Source: an uncultured Psychroserpens sp. (GTDB lineage Bacteria; Bacteroidota; Bacteroidia; Flavobacteriales; Flavobacteriaceae). From it: DNA of 64,000 nt. The stretch spans positions 1 to 64,000 of the forward strand of contig CANLEE010000005.1 in assembly GCA_947489585.1 (NCBI GenBank), written 5' to 3'. This document shows, piece by piece, positions 1 to 9,313 of the stretch (positions are counted from its first letter, which is position 1; each line of letters starts with the position of its first letter). The translations under genes were made by a program, and so were the position numbers. The notes under the pieces are model-generated. The model was not told where the DNA came from and did no database searches. It saw nothing but the letters and a program-made list of their open reading frames with translations.

Positions 1-875
1 AAATCATAATCACACAATTCATAGTTAGAAATTGTCCCAACAGATGGTAATGGGTTTACTATTAAAACCAATTCAACAGTATCGAAACAACCAGAGTTAT
101 CATCTTCTAACCTTGCAAAAAGCGTTTGAGTATTAGGTGAAATATTACTATAAGGACTCCCTTGAGCATTAGTTCCTGTATCAGCATCAGATTGAGTTTC
201 GTGATACGTTACAGACATATTAAGTTGTGGTCCAATAATTTCTAAATCTTTCAATGTCAAAACAAACGTAGAAAACCCATCGTTATCATCATCACAAACT
301 TCTAGAGGAGTTGGTAGGTTTGGAATTGGTATAGGATTAACATTAAGATCCAAAGTTGTTGTATTATAACAATCTGGAACTCCATTTGCTTCTACTCTAA
401 TATAAACTGTTTGGTTGTTTGGTATTACATTAGTATATGGTATTGGTAATGGGTTTACACCATTATCTGCATCTGCTTGAGTGGCATGATAAGACACTGT
501 AACTGTTCCTGGATCAAGTGTATCAATAACTTCAAGATTTCTATCAGTTAATGTAAACATTGCAAAACCATCATTATTGTCATCACATTCATCAATAGGA
601 GTTACTGATGTATTGATATTTAAATTAGAAAAAACTAAATCAAATGTCGTCGTTGCAAAACATTCTTGTGTATTATCAGAAATACGAGCATAAATAGTTT
701 GAGGAGTTGATATATTAGTATAAGGACTCGCCAACGGATTTATATTATCAATTGCATCTTGTTCTATAAGGTGGTAAGAAATAACGAACTCTGTTGGGTC
801 TTGAGCACCAAGTATATCATCATCGTTATCGGTAAGCATAAAGTCACCTACTCCAGAAAAACTACAAATTGATAA
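1..875 (-). repeat. Tandem repeats of about 95 residues in the surface protein
   Basis: Inside the left-edge gene a unit recurs about every 280-295 bp. Each copy starts near an acidic CDDxNDGF-like motif followed by F.LTD (coding positions near 865, 595, 300 and 20). It continues with a YHxTQxDAD segment and ends with PYTNxxPxxQTxYxRxE. The copies are diverged at DNA level but clearly alike in protein. Such units are common in large T9SS-exported proteins of Flavobacteriaceae. The copy number cannot be given because the gene runs off the window. Confidence 0.7.
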
Positions 876-2594
876 ATCTGGAGGCATATTTGCTATAGCG
901 TTAGGTTTAAATTCTACAATTACAGAATCTGTAGCTTGGCATGATCCAGAAAACACAACATCAACTGTATATTCTCCAGCTTCAGTAACATCTAATGTTG
1001 AGGAAGTTTCACCAGCAATCACAACGCCATCTTTGTACCATACATGATTGGCAGATGCTGCTTGTGTATCTAAAGTTATTATTTCCCCTCCACACTGAGC
1101 AGTACCAGCAGCAATTGTGATATCGTCACCTAAATCACCACCTAAATTAAAACTTCCCGCTTCTATAAAAACTCCTGAATCTAAGGCGGTATCACTTGCA
1201 TCAGCAATAACTAACTTTATAGAATAATTATTTCCTGGAATTACCGGAGATTGAGCTGTAAAAACAGTCGTTCTACCGTCAAAACTCATTGGTGGCGAAT
1301 TATCACCAGTATACCCTCCAAAAAAGTTTTCATTTATAGCAGGACAACCTGGGTTAGCAGGATGAATATTAGTAACCAAAATAGGTGTTGTTGTACCTGG
1401 TAAAACAGCTAAATTTGTTGTAACACCTGACGCTATATCTGTTAATAAAAAAGCAAAAGCATCAGAGAATGTACATTCGAAAGTTCCACCTGTACTACCA
1501 TTATATTCTTCAGAAGCCATTAAAAAATCAAAGCTTATACTGTCGGCTAAAGGCACAAAATCAAATTCGATAATTGAGGCATTATTTGAATTGATCCCTA
1601 CTGCAGCATCTAATTCAGCATCTCCTGGCCATGCGCCTCCACCATCACTCAATGCGTTGTTATTAGGCCCTCGAGCTCTACTTGCATCACCAGATGTTAG
1701 TAGAATTCCGTCTGTAAATGGGAAAACAGAACCATCGTTTATAAAATAACCTATACCGTTATCATCTCCGAAATTGGTTCCTGTAGAAAATGTAATATTA
1801 CTCACTGCCGCACAAGGACTATCAATAAGAACATCTTGTACAAGTTCTTCAACGGTAAAAGTAGTTTGATCGACAACGATATTCTCTCCTACAACGAAAA
1901 CAGAAACTTGAGCAATTTCATCACATCCTACAGGGTTTGCATCGGTTACGGTCAAAGTAACTGTATATGTTCCTGCAGCAGCATACATATGAGAAACATT
2001 AGCTCCTGTATCTGAATCAAAATCTCCAAAACTCCAATCGTATGTTGCTCCTGTACCATCAGTTGAAAATGTAGCACTACCAGTAAAATCAATTAATTCA
2101 CCAACATTAACTTGTAAAACTCCAGCTGTATTAGCTACTGGCACAGTCGTAATTGATGGTGTGATTGTTTGGCAAGGCACTGCACATATGATATCTGCCT
2201 CCCAACCTGTTGTGGTTCCAGCAGAATCAGTTATAAACTGTACTGTAATACAACCACTTGTATTTGTATCAGATGCTATAACAGTTCCTGGCCCAGCGAC
2301 ACCTGAATACGTTCCTATGACTGGAGCAGTGGTATCATCACCATCATAAATAGTCATTTCATCAACTCCAAGTTGTGTACTAAACGCTGTAAAGTCTAAT
2401 ATGATAAACTCGCCTGCATTTTGAGGGCAAATTGTTGTTATCAAATTTTCATCACTAGAATAAGCACCTCCAGCACCTCCTGAATCATAAAACTTATCTG
2501 GAGCACATCTAGTAAATGTTCCATCTTGCATATTTAAATCCTGTGCAAATGAGATATAAGAAAATAAGACAAATAGAATGTAAAGCTTTTTCAT
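1..2594 (-). CDS. Secreted multidomain surface protein (CUB / PKD / choice-of-anchor L / Ig-like), C-terminus outside window
   Basis: The reading frame opens at ATG 2594 and stays open to base 1, so 864 codons are visible and the C-terminus is missing. Residues 1-18 are a signal peptide ending in SFAQ. A CUB-like domain follows (about 25-130, with the DEMTIYDG core), then a PKD domain (about 155-235, YDWSFGDF and GTYTVTLTVTD). Next is a choice-of-anchor L type domain (about 245-480, with FDFLMASEEYNGS), an Ig-like domain (about 485-560, VWYKDGV and AGEYTV), and several repeats of about 95 residues. In Flavobacteriia this architecture normally ends in a gliding-motility/T9SS C-terminal domain, which would lie left of base 1; that is inference. 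The likely role is a cell-surface or secreted adhesin exported by the type IX system. Ligand unknown. Confidence 0.85.
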   Translation of the reverse strand, partial: MKKLYILFVLFSYISFAQDLNMQDGTFTRCAPDKFYDSGGAGGAYSSDENLITTICPQNAGEFIILDFTAFSTQLGVDEMTIYDGDDTTAPVIGTYSGVAGPGTVIASDTNTSGCITVQFITDSAGTTTGWEADIICAVPCQTITPSITTVPVANTAGVLQVNVGELIDFTGSATFSTDGTGATYDWSFGDFDSDTGANVSHMYAAAGTYTVTLTVTDANPVGCDEIAQVSVFVVGENIVVDQTTFTVEELVQDVLIDSPCAAVSNITFSTGTNFGDDNGIGYFINDGSVFPFTDGILLTSGDASRARGPNNNALSDGGGAWPGDAELDAAVGINSNNASIIEFDFVPLADSISFDFLMASEEYNGSTGGTFECTFSDAFAFLLTDIASGVTTNLAVLPGTTTPILVTNIHPANPGCPAINENFFGGYTGDNSPPMSFDGRTTVFTAQSPVIPGNNYSIKLVIADASDTALDSGVFIEAGSFNLGGDLGDDITIAAGTAQCGGEIITLDTQAASANHVWYKDGVVIAGETSSTLDVTEAGEYTVDVVFSGSCQATDSVIVEFKPNAIANMPPDLSICSFSGVGDFMLTDNDDDILGAQDPTEFVISYHLIEQDAIDNINPLASPYTNISTPQTIYARISDNTQECFATTTFDLVFSNLNINTSVTPIDECDDNNDGFAMFTLTDRNLEVIDTLDPGTVTVSYHATQADADNGVNPLPIPYTNVIPNNQTVYIRVEANGVPDCYNTTTLDLNVNPIPIPNLPTPLEVCDDDNDGFSTFVLTLKDLEIIGPQLNMSVTYHETQSDADTGTNAQGSPYSNISPNTQTLFARLEDDNSGCFDTVELVLIVNPLPSVGTISNYELCDYD

Positions 2595-2949
2595 AGCGGT
2601 TTAAAAATAGTTTTTAAACTTATTATTAAACTTACTTTCTTTATCAACTTTTTATATTAATAAAGACTATAACTATGAATAAACTTTTTCTTTAAGAAAA
2701 GTAAATAGTAGTCTAGTTATATGTAGAGGTTTTGATAATAAGAGCGAAATTTAGTAAAAATTAAGTAATAACGACTTCTAATTCGTTTTAAAAATAACAG
2801 TTTAACACTAAAAAACCCTAACACCTTCTCTCAAATAACTTGCAATTTTGAAATTTATTTCAACCCGATTACCAATTTTAAATCGTTATGATATTCATAA
2901 AACTTACGTTTTGAAATTTTAGTTACTTATTTTTGCAAAAAGAAAAATT
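2595..2949. other. Intergenic region between divergent genes
   Basis: This 355-bp AT-rich gap separates the minus-strand surface protein from the plus-strand nfu gene. I see no convincing small ORF. A perfect inverted repeat, GTTTAAAAA with its complement around a TAG loop, lies at 2599-2619, directly upstream of the surface protein start. Being purely A/T-rich it may be chance or a weak leader hairpin. A TAnnTTTG box for nfu lies at 2929-2936. No promoter box was recognised for the surface protein. Confidence 0.6.
2929..2936 (+). promoter_or_regulatory. Putative -7 box for nfu
   Basis: TATTTTTG matches the Bacteroidota -7 consensus TAnnTTTG and lies 13 bp before the nfu ATG. A TTTG at 2911-2914 is only 14 bp upstream, shorter than the usual spacing of about 19, so the -33 element is uncertain. 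Confidence 0.4.
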
Positions 2950-3852
2950 ATGGATACCTACTCAATATCAATAAAAGAAACAACAAATCCTACAATATTA
3001 AAATTTGAAACTAATCATTTTATAACGCAGCATCAAAGTTTTGAATTCAATAATATAGACGAGGCAAAATCATCTCCTTTAGCACAACAACTATTTTACC
3101 TTCCATTTGTTAAAAAGGTATACATATCTAGTAATTTTGTTGCTATTGAGCGTTTTAGCATAGTTGAATGGGCAGACGTACAAGAAGAAGTAGCTCAACA
3201 AATTAAAGCGTATCTTAACAATGATGGTGTGGTTGTTAATATTTCCGAAGAAAAAAAGAAAGTTCCTGTTACAGTCTATGCTGAAAGCACTCCTAATCCA
3301 AGCGTTTTAAAATTTGTTGCTAATAAAAAATTAGTAACTAGTTCTCATGAATTTATATCTATTGACGACACAAAATTTGCACCCTTAGCTGCTGAATTAT
3401 TTCATTTTCCATTTGTTAAAAGCATATTTATAGATGAAAATTTTGTTTCAATAACGAAATTTGATGTTGCAGAATGGAATGATATTACAATGGAATTACG
3501 CGAGTTTATTAGGTCTTATGTAGAAAGTGGCAAAGATATTATTAATGCTGATGCACCAAAAAATGTTGAAAAGAATCAAGATTATTTGGATGAACAATTT
3601 GAACAAAGAGATGAAGTTTCAAAAGAGATTATAAATATTTTAGAAGAATACGTAAAACCAGCAGTAGCTAGTGATGGTGGAAATATTGAATTTCAATCCT
3701 ACGATGCCAAAGAAAAGAAAGTAAAAGTTATTCTTCAAGGTGCATGTAGCGGCTGCCCTTCATCGACATTTACTCTAAAAAATGGTATCGAAAATATGCT
3801 AAAAGAAATGCTAAAAGATAAGGTTGAAACCGTGGAAGCAATTAATGGCTAG
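2950..3852 (+). CDS. NifU family Fe-S cluster scaffold protein with two Nfu N-terminal domains
   Basis: This 300-residue protein is an Nfu-type iron-sulfur scaffold or carrier that delivers clusters to apo-proteins in the cytoplasm. Two related N-terminal domains are visible: residues 5-90 and 105-195 share the patterns TxNPxxLKF, PLAxxLFxxPFVKxxxIxxNFV and the EW motif. The C-terminal NifU domain (about 220-300) carries the cluster-binding motif GACSGCPSS with cysteines in CxxC spacing, and ends with the usual GIENMLKE helix. Most bacterial Nfu proteins have one N-terminal domain; the duplicated form is common in Bacteroidota as far as I know. The ATG at 2950 fits the start of the first domain. 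Dodecin follows 58 bp downstream and may be cotranscribed. Confidence 0.9.
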   Translation: MDTYSISIKETTNPTILKFETNHFITQHQSFEFNNIDEAKSSPLAQQLFYLPFVKKVYISSNFVAIERFSIVEWADVQEEVAQQIKAYLNNDGVVVNISEEKKKVPVTVYAESTPNPSVLKFVANKKLVTSSHEFISIDDTKFAPLAAELFHFPFVKSIFIDENFVSITKFDVAEWNDITMELREFIRSYVESGKDIINADAPKNVEKNQDYLDEQFEQRDEVSKEIINILEEYVKPAVASDGGNIEFQSYDAKEKKVKVILQGACSGCPSSTFTLKNGIENMLKEMLKDKVETVEAING

Positions 3853-3910
3853 TTTTAATAATTATTTTTATATTTAACTCACTAATAATAACTTAATAAA
3901 ACATAACGAA

Positions 3911-4111
3911 ATGGCGGTATTAAAAGTAATTGAAGTTTTATCAAATTCAGATAAAAGCTGGGAAGACGCAACAAGAAAAGCGGTTAAACAAGCATCTAAA
4001 AGCGTGAAAAATATAAGATCCGTTTATGTTCAAGATCAAAGTGCCATTGTAAAAGATGATGATGTTACTGAGTTTAGAGTGAACGTGAAATTAACTTTTG
4101 AAGTAAAATAA
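3911..4111 (+). CDS. Dodecin family protein
   Basis: At 66 residues this is the standard size for dodecin, a small protein that forms hollow dodecamers and stores flavin (in some bacteria also coenzyme A) in the cytoplasm. The family pattern is nearly complete: a KVIEVLS first strand, SWEDATRKAVKQASK helix, NIRSVYV strand, and a final strand of the form VNVKLTFEV. A flavin-binding tryptophan sits in SWEDA. The start ATG is the only sensible one. It lies 58 bp after nfu on the same strand. Confidence 0.93.
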   Translation: MAVLKVIEVLSNSDKSWEDATRKAVKQASKSVKNIRSVYVQDQSAIVKDDDVTEFRVNVKLTFEVK

Positions 4112-4120
4112 ATTCCTATC

Positions 4121-4145
4121 AAAGCACTCTTTTCAAGAGCACTTT
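4121..4145 (+). terminator. Possible weak terminator after dodecin
   Basis: Arms AAAGCACTCTT and AAGAGCACTTT pair around a TTC loop with a two-base internal mismatch. The trailing T-run is poor. Position 10 bp after the dodecin stop is suitable, but the structure is imperfect. Confidence 0.35.
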
Positions 4146-4192
4146 ACTCATTTAATAATAGTACAAACCCCAAAATTCATTATAGTTGGCAT

Positions 4193-4200
4193 TAAATTTG
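4193..4200 (+). promoter_or_regulatory. Putative -7 box upstream of the 4226 gene
   Basis: TAAATTTG fits TAnnTTTG and lies 25 bp before the ATG at 4226. No clear -33 TTTG is seen at the expected distance. Confidence 0.5.
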
Positions 4201-4225
4201 ATGCTTATTGTTAAAATAATTTATT

Positions 4226-4918
4226 ATGAAATCAACACAATTATTTACCACTCTGTTTTTATTTGCTATAACATTTTCATTTTCTCAAGATTTAATTCAA
4301 ACACAAACTTTAGTTGAGTCAAATTTTGGTCTCATATACTCCTTTGATCGAAGCGATAAAACTATTCAAGGCACACCTTATATCATTGATGATTTCACTC
4401 CCGCGAGAGTATCAGCAGATCAGAACAAAATATTTAATCTAAGATATAATGCTGTATCTGATCAAATGGAAGTTCAATCTGACAAAAACACAATTCAGGC
4501 TATAAATAGAAACATAGAAGGTGTTACTATTACATTTCTGAAAGACAATAAGACCTATCAATCACTAAATTACATCAATGAAGATGGCATTGCCGAAAGA
4601 GGGTATTTTATTCACGTTAATAGTCCCGATTCAAAAGTAAACTTGCTTTTAAAAGAATCTAAAAAATTTATTGAAAGACAACCTGCAAAAAGCAGCTATC
4701 AAGAGACAAAACCTGCACGCTTTAAAAAAGTAGATGATGTATATTATATTATATTAAAAAATAAAACTGCTCAAATACTACCTGAAAAGAAAAAAGACAT
4801 TCTCAAATTGTTTCCTGAAAATTCTGATAAAGTAGCAAGCTTTATAAAATCAAATAAAATCAAAGTATCCAAACGTGAGCATTTAATTAAATTGGTAAAT
4901 TACATTAACACATTGTAA
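4226..4918 (+). CDS. Secreted protein of unknown function
   Basis: I do not recognise a named family for this 230-residue protein. The N-terminus has a clear signal peptide (residues 1-20, ending in SFSQ), which predicts export to the periplasm or outside. There is no lipobox cysteine and no internal membrane segment. The mature part is mixed beta-strand-like in its first 110 residues, then a lysine-rich segment that looks helical (about 185-225, with KKKDILKLFPEN). It has its own promoter box upstream and a strong terminator downstream, so it is probably a single-gene unit. Conserved hypothetical status in flavobacteria is likely but unchecked. Confidence 0.75.
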   Translation: MKSTQLFTTLFLFAITFSFSQDLIQTQTLVESNFGLIYSFDRSDKTIQGTPYIIDDFTPARVSADQNKIFNLRYNAVSDQMEVQSDKNTIQAINRNIEGVTITFLKDNKTYQSLNYINEDGIAERGYFIHVNSPDSKVNLLLKESKKFIERQPAKSSYQETKPARFKKVDDVYYIILKNKTAQILPEKKKDILKLFPENSDKVASFIKSNKIKVSKREHLIKLVNYINTL

Positions 4919-4938
4919 AAGATCATTTTCAATATATA

Positions 4939-4976
4939 AACCCGAGTAATTTTTCATAAATCGCTCGGGTTTTTTT
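4939..4976 (+). terminator. Rho-independent terminator
   Basis: AACCCGAG at 4939-4946 pairs with CTCGGGTT at 4964-4971, followed by a T-run to 4976. It lies 20 bp after the stop of the 4226 gene and before mscS. Confidence 0.8.
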
Positions 4977-5008
4977 ATTAATATTATACTCTAATTAAAA
5001 ACTATATT

Positions 5009-5821
5009 ATGGATTTACAAAAATGGGTTGACAAAGGTTATGATTTACTTGTTGATTTTGGCCCAAAAGTATTGGCAGCTATAGCCATATGGATTATCGG
5101 ATCATTCATTATAAAGAGTATCCTAAAAGGTATTCGTAAGGTTATGGACAAAAAAGAATATGATGAAAGCCTAAAGAAATTTCTTTTAAACTTACTAAGC
5201 TGGATATTAAAGATTGTTCTTATTGTAGTAGTTCTTGGTACTGTTGGTATTGAAACGACGTCTTTTGCAGCCATTTTAGCCGCAGCTGGTTTAGCCATTG
5301 GATTAGCACTCCAAGGTTCTCTTGCAAATTTTGCTGGAGGCGTATTAATTATGATTTTTAAGCCCATAAAAATTGGTGACCTTATCGAAGCACAAGGAGA
5401 GTTAGGTGTCGTTAAAGAGATTGAAATTTTCACTACAAAACTTTTAACTCCAACAAACAAAGAAGTTATCATACCTAATGGGGCCTTATCTAATGGTAAT
5501 ATTGTTAATTATTCTACCGAAGGAAAACTTCGTGTAGATTTGACTTTTGGAGTAGGATACGACTCAGATATTAAGCAAACTAAAGACGTTTTAATGAATG
5601 TACTTACCTCTAACCCTAAAGTACTGAAAGATCCTGCACCATCAGTAAATGTTTCAGAACTCGCTGATAGTTCAGTCAATTTCGCAGTTAGACCTTGGTC
5701 TACAGTTGCAGATTATTGGGATGTTTACTTTGAAACTCATGAAAACGTGAAAATAGCGCTAGATGCTGCTGGAATTGAAATACCTTATCCTCATGCAGTT
5801 GAAATCCAAAAAGAAGCTTAA
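5009..5821 (+). CDS. Small mechanosensitive channel, MscS family
   Basis: This 270-residue protein is a compact MscS-type channel that opens under membrane tension to release solutes during osmotic downshock. Three membrane segments are visible (about 15-35, 58-80, 85-115). The third is the pore helix, rich in Gly and Ala (AAAGLAIGLALQGSLANFAGG), followed by the beta domain starting at PIKIGDLIEAQG. A C-terminal alpha/beta part with FGVGYDSDIKQ matches the cytoplasmic vestibule. The length matches the short MscS of E. coli (about 286). Its last four bases overlap the convergent tsaB stop. Confidence 0.92.
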   Translation: MDLQKWVDKGYDLLVDFGPKVLAAIAIWIIGSFIIKSILKGIRKVMDKKEYDESLKKFLLNLLSWILKIVLIVVVLGTVGIETTSFAAILAAAGLAIGLALQGSLANFAGGVLIMIFKPIKIGDLIEAQGELGVVKEIEIFTTKLLTPTNKEVIIPNGALSNGNIVNYSTEGKLRVDLTFGVGYDSDIKQTKDVLMNVLTSNPKVLKDPAPSVNVSELADSSVNFAVRPWSTVADYWDVYFETHENVKIALDAAGIEIPYPHAVEIQKEA

Positions 5822-6489
5822 GACTTCGGTTTTAGTGCAATAAAGTCTTTTAAATAAAAAGGTTCAAAATAGGCGACATCTTCGATGTCGCTTTTTTTAT
5901 ACTTTTCATATGCTAAAGCACTCATTTCCTTAGCTGATGGTAACTTACTGTTTATAAATTTCGCATTAGAATGATTAATCAATGTCTTGGTCTTATCTAC
6001 TCCATTTCCAATAAAATACACATGCCCTTTTTCCAAATAATCTAAGAAAGCGTTCTCATCAAGAATTTGAGCCTCAATTGTTCTAATTAATTGATGCGAA
6101 TGATCATATATAGCCGAATATACTTCCAAGCGTCTTGCATCAAGCATTGGCACAATTAAGCCATCATCTATTTGGACTTGACATGCCAAAGCTTTAAGTG
6201 TAGAAACAGAAATTAACGGAATATTAAGCGCATAACTTAAGCCTTTAGCTGCCGAAACTCCAATACGCAATCCTGTATAAGAACCAGGCCCTTTACTAAC
6301 AGCAATAGCATCAAGCTCGCTTTTTTTAATCTCAGCAATTTGTAAAACACTATCAATAAAAACATGCAACGATTCAGCATGAGAATAATTGGTATTGTTA
6401 TCCTCTTTTAAAACCAAAGTCTCTCCTTGTTTAGAAAGAGAGACTGAGCAGTTTGTTGTAGATGTTTCTATACTTAATATAAGAGACAT
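5818..6489 (-). CDS. tsaB: tRNA N6-threonylcarbamoyladenosine biosynthesis protein TsaB
   Basis: TsaB is the partner of TsaD in making the t6A modification next to the anticodon of ANN-decoding tRNAs. The N-terminal ILSIETSTTNCSVSL phosphate-binding turn and the SKGPGSYTGLRIGVSAAKGL segment are the signature of the Gcp/TsaB fold. At 223 residues it is in the usual range (about 220-235). It is the last gene of the minus-strand run beginning with the efflux genes, with 19 bp separating it from the adaptor, so it may be cotranscribed. The 3' end overlaps mscS by 4 bp. Confidence 0.93.
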   Translation of the reverse strand: MSLILSIETSTTNCSVSLSKQGETLVLKEDNNTNYSHAESLHVFIDSVLQIAEIKKSELDAIAVSKGPGSYTGLRIGVSAAKGLSYALNIPLISVSTLKALACQVQIDDGLIVPMLDARRLEVYSAIYDHSHQLIRTIEAQILDENAFLDYLEKGHVYFIGNGVDKTKTLINHSNAKFINSKLPSAKEMSALAYEKYKKSDIEDVAYFEPFYLKDFIALKPKS

Positions 6490-6508
6490 ATCTATTTATT
6501 TAAGAATA

Positions 6509-7816
6509 CTAATCATCGTTAGATTCCTCTTCTTTTTTATTTTTTTTAGCTTTCTTCTCTATTTTATCACCAGGTTTCAGTGTTTTAGAAACCACAGTAT
6601 AAGGCCCTGTAATAATTTCATCTCCTTCACTCAAGCCTGAGATTATTTCAATATTTGTATCATCTTGAATACCTGTTTTTACAATTTTCAACTTAGCTTC
6701 TCCATTAGTATTCACAAAAACACATTCAAATTTTTCTTCGTTTTCTGGTTTTATGTCTTCAGAATCTTCTAACCTTTTTTTATAATCTCTTTTAACCGAT
6801 GATGTGTCTGTCTTAATTACAATGGAACTAATTGGTACAGCAATTGACTTATCTCTTTTGTCTGTGATGATATCTACAGTTGCAGTCATTCCTGGTCTAA
6901 AAGGGGAATAATTTTCTGGTTTACCCTCAACTAAATCTTGATATGACTCTTCCAATATTCTAACTTTTACTCTAAAGTTTGTGACTTGATCTGCTGTTAA
7001 AGCACCAGCTGCCGAGTTGGCTATTTCTGTTACGACGCCTTTAAATTCTTTCTTTAAATACGCATCAACTTCAACAATTGTAGAATCGCCTATTTGTACT
7101 TTTACAATATCATTTTCATTAACATCTACCTCAACTTCCATATTATTAAGGTTTGCCACTCTTAAAATTTCAGTACCAGCCATTTGTTGTGTTCCAACAA
7201 CACGCTCTCCTAATTCTACATTTAGTAGTGATATAGTTCCACTCATAGGCGCATAAATCTCTGTTCTACTTAGATTATCCTGAGCTTCATTAACTGTAGC
7301 GGCAGCACTTTGCACACTATAGTATGCCGAACTTCTTGATGCTGTAGCAGTTTCATAAGCTGCAATAGCTCTATCCCAATCAGCTTTTGAAATGACACCT
7401 CTTTCAAAAAGCGCTTTATTTCTATCATAATTTGATTTTGCTTCTTTTAAAGATGCTTCTGCTTGCTCTAAACCTGCTCTTACATTTTGATAAGAGGCTT
7501 GTGATCTACTCACAGCAGATTGAATTAAATCTGGGTTAACGCGAACCAAAAGGTCGCCTTTTTTAACTTGCTGGCCTTCTTTAAACGGAAGGTCTAAAAT
7601 TTCTCCAGAAACCTCACTTGATATTTTAACCTCAACTTCTGGCTGAATTTTTCCAGTAGCCGAAACCGTTTCTGTAATATCTACTAGCGCAACTTTTTTA
7701 ACTTCTACTTCTTTGAAATTCCCTTTTTTTCCAAACAATCCCATCGATTTCCCTCCAACTAAAGCAAGAAGGAGCAAAGCAACAATTAAGAGAATAATTT
7801 TTGTTCTTTTAGTCAT
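6509..7816 (-). CDS. Efflux periplasmic adaptor (membrane fusion protein), MacA-like
   Basis: This 435-residue protein has an N-terminal membrane anchor (about 6-26), a lipoyl-like half-motif (SATGKIQPEVEVKISSEVSG), a long alpha-helical hairpin (about 105-185, with many Ala, Gln and Arg), and a beta-barrel region. The C-terminus is a charged Lys/Glu tail. Such adaptors bridge an inner-membrane pump and a TolC channel. It lies 3 bp after the tolC-like stop and belongs to the ABC efflux operon. With two MacB-like permeases and an ATPase upstream, MacA-type function is more likely than an RND pump, which is absent from the window. Substrate unknown. Confidence 0.88.
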   Translation of the reverse strand: MTKRTKIILLIVALLLLALVGGKSMGLFGKKGNFKEVEVKKVALVDITETVSATGKIQPEVEVKISSEVSGEILDLPFKEGQQVKKGDLLVRVNPDLIQSAVSRSQASYQNVRAGLEQAEASLKEAKSNYDRNKALFERGVISKADWDRAIAAYETATASRSSAYYSVQSAAATVNEAQDNLSRTEIYAPMSGTISLLNVELGERVVGTQQMAGTEILRVANLNNMEVEVDVNENDIVKVQIGDSTIVEVDAYLKKEFKGVVTEIANSAAGALTADQVTNFRVKVRILEESYQDLVEGKPENYSPFRPGMTATVDIITDKRDKSIAVPISSIVIKTDTSSVKRDYKKRLEDSEDIKPENEEKFECVFVNTNGEAKLKIVKTGIQDDTNIEIISGLSEGDEIITGPYTVVSKTLKPGDKIEKKAKKNKKEEESNDD

Positions 7817-7819
7817 GAT

Positions 7820-9262
7820 TTAAAACTTTAATTCTGTTGCAGGTATTCCGAAGTATAATTCGAGAACCTTCAACTTAAATATATAATCGTATTTCGCGCG
7901 ATTGACTTCAATACTAGCATTGTCAAATCTCAATTTAGACTGGCTAAAGTCAAAGGCATTTGTTAACCCTACATCATATCGTTCTTTTGCATAATCATAT
8001 GCTAATTGCTGAGATTCTAGTGCAGATTTTGCTGCTTCATAAGACTTTAAAGCGCCTTTAGCATCAACATAGGCTTGATACACTGTTGACTCTAAATCTA
8101 ATTCTGCTTGTTCTAGTTGAAATTTAGTTCGTTCTAAATTTATTTTATTCCTTTTAATATTTCCCTTAGTTGCAAATCCATTAAAAATAGGGATATTTAA
8201 ACTAAGCCCATACCCAATACCATCGTTCTGATATAATTGGTCTACAAAAGGATCTGCACTAACTTCTTGTGCAAAAGTGTTCGCAAATGTCCCAACCACT
8301 GATTGACCTGTAGCTTCAACAACTCCAATTTGTTGTGTTATTGTTGGATTATCAGGATCAACTTGCTGTACGAAATTCGTAGCATTAGTATATCGTGTAT
8401 CATAACCAAAGAAAGCTGATAATGTTGGAAGGTTCGCTCCTTTAGCAATTTGTAAGTCTTTTTTAGCCAACTCAACATTTTGTTCAGCTATCTTTATTTC
8501 AGATCGCGATTCTTTTGCTTTCGCTAATATTTCAGAAATATCTTTATCTGCGATACCTGCATCTACAATATCATAGCCTTCGTCTTCAATATCGAAAGTT
8601 TCATAATCTTTAATCAATAATAATTGCGCCAAACTAATCAATGAAATTTGAATACTATTTTCAGCATTAATAATTGATTGCTGTTCGCTAGCATCTGTGG
8701 CTTGAATTTCTAACAAATCTCCTCTAGGCAATGAACCTGCTTCTACTAAATCATTTGTTCTTTGAATTTGCTCTTTTGTAACCTCGTTTTGAGATTTTAA
8801 TACTTCTAAATTGGCTTTATTCAATATTACTTGAAGATATCCATTGGCAACAAAAAGTGAAATATCATCTTTCATTTTATCCAAACGGTATTGACTTGCC
8901 AATTTTGAGATTTCTGCTCTTTGCACAGATCTAATATTTCTAAGACCATCAAATAATGTGTAGCCAACATTTATATTTCCATTAGCCGATAAAAATGTTG
9001 TCGTTTGAGCATTATTGGTTACTGGGTTAAAACTAAGACCTGTATTTTCAGAAACTCCTGCTCCAACATTTAAACTTGGCATAAAATTACCAAGCGCAGT
9101 AAGCCTTTCTATATCTGCAGTTTCAATGTCTAATTCACTTTGTTTAACTGAAATATTATTTTCTAAAGCATGTTGAACACACTCAATAAGTGTCCATTTT
9201 TTATTTTGAGCTTGTAAGTTTATTGTTATAAGAACAATTAATATGCTAACTATTTTTTTCAT
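7820..9262 (-). CDS. TolC family outer membrane efflux protein
   Basis: The 480-residue product has a signal peptide (residues 1-18) and the two TolC/OEP halves, each with long coiled helices: about 25-220 and 245-470. WTLIECVQHALENN is the standard N-terminal helix of the family and the second half ends with FDFSQSKLRFDNASIEV. It forms the trimeric outer-membrane duct for the tripartite pump. It is placed between two adaptor genes, so both adaptors could dock on it. The spacing to the downstream adaptor is 3 bp. Confidence 0.92.
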   Translation of the reverse strand: MKKIVSILIVLITINLQAQNKKWTLIECVQHALENNISVKQSELDIETADIERLTALGNFMPSLNVGAGVSENTGLSFNPVTNNAQTTTFLSANGNINVGYTLFDGLRNIRSVQRAEISKLASQYRLDKMKDDISLFVANGYLQVILNKANLEVLKSQNEVTKEQIQRTNDLVEAGSLPRGDLLEIQATDASEQQSIINAENSIQISLISLAQLLLIKDYETFDIEDEGYDIVDAGIADKDISEILAKAKESRSEIKIAEQNVELAKKDLQIAKGANLPTLSAFFGYDTRYTNATNFVQQVDPDNPTITQQIGVVEATGQSVVGTFANTFAQEVSADPFVDQLYQNDGIGYGLSLNIPIFNGFATKGNIKRNKINLERTKFQLEQAELDLESTVYQAYVDAKGALKSYEAAKSALESQQLAYDYAKERYDVGLTNAFDFSQSKLRFDNASIEVNRAKYDYIFKLKVLELYFGIPATELKF

Positions 9263-9313
9263 AATTATCTATATGTCTCTTTAAATGTTAAAGTGTTACA
9301 CTAAATGTTAAAA

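Noticed and set aside
1..875. Repeats at the left edge as CRISPR or mobile repeat
   Set aside because: They are diverged protein-coding repeats of about 285 bp in frame with a secreted protein, without spacers.
5038..5472. Minus-strand frame over mscS
   Set aside because: Antisense to the conserved pore region of a clear MscS gene; no supporting signal.
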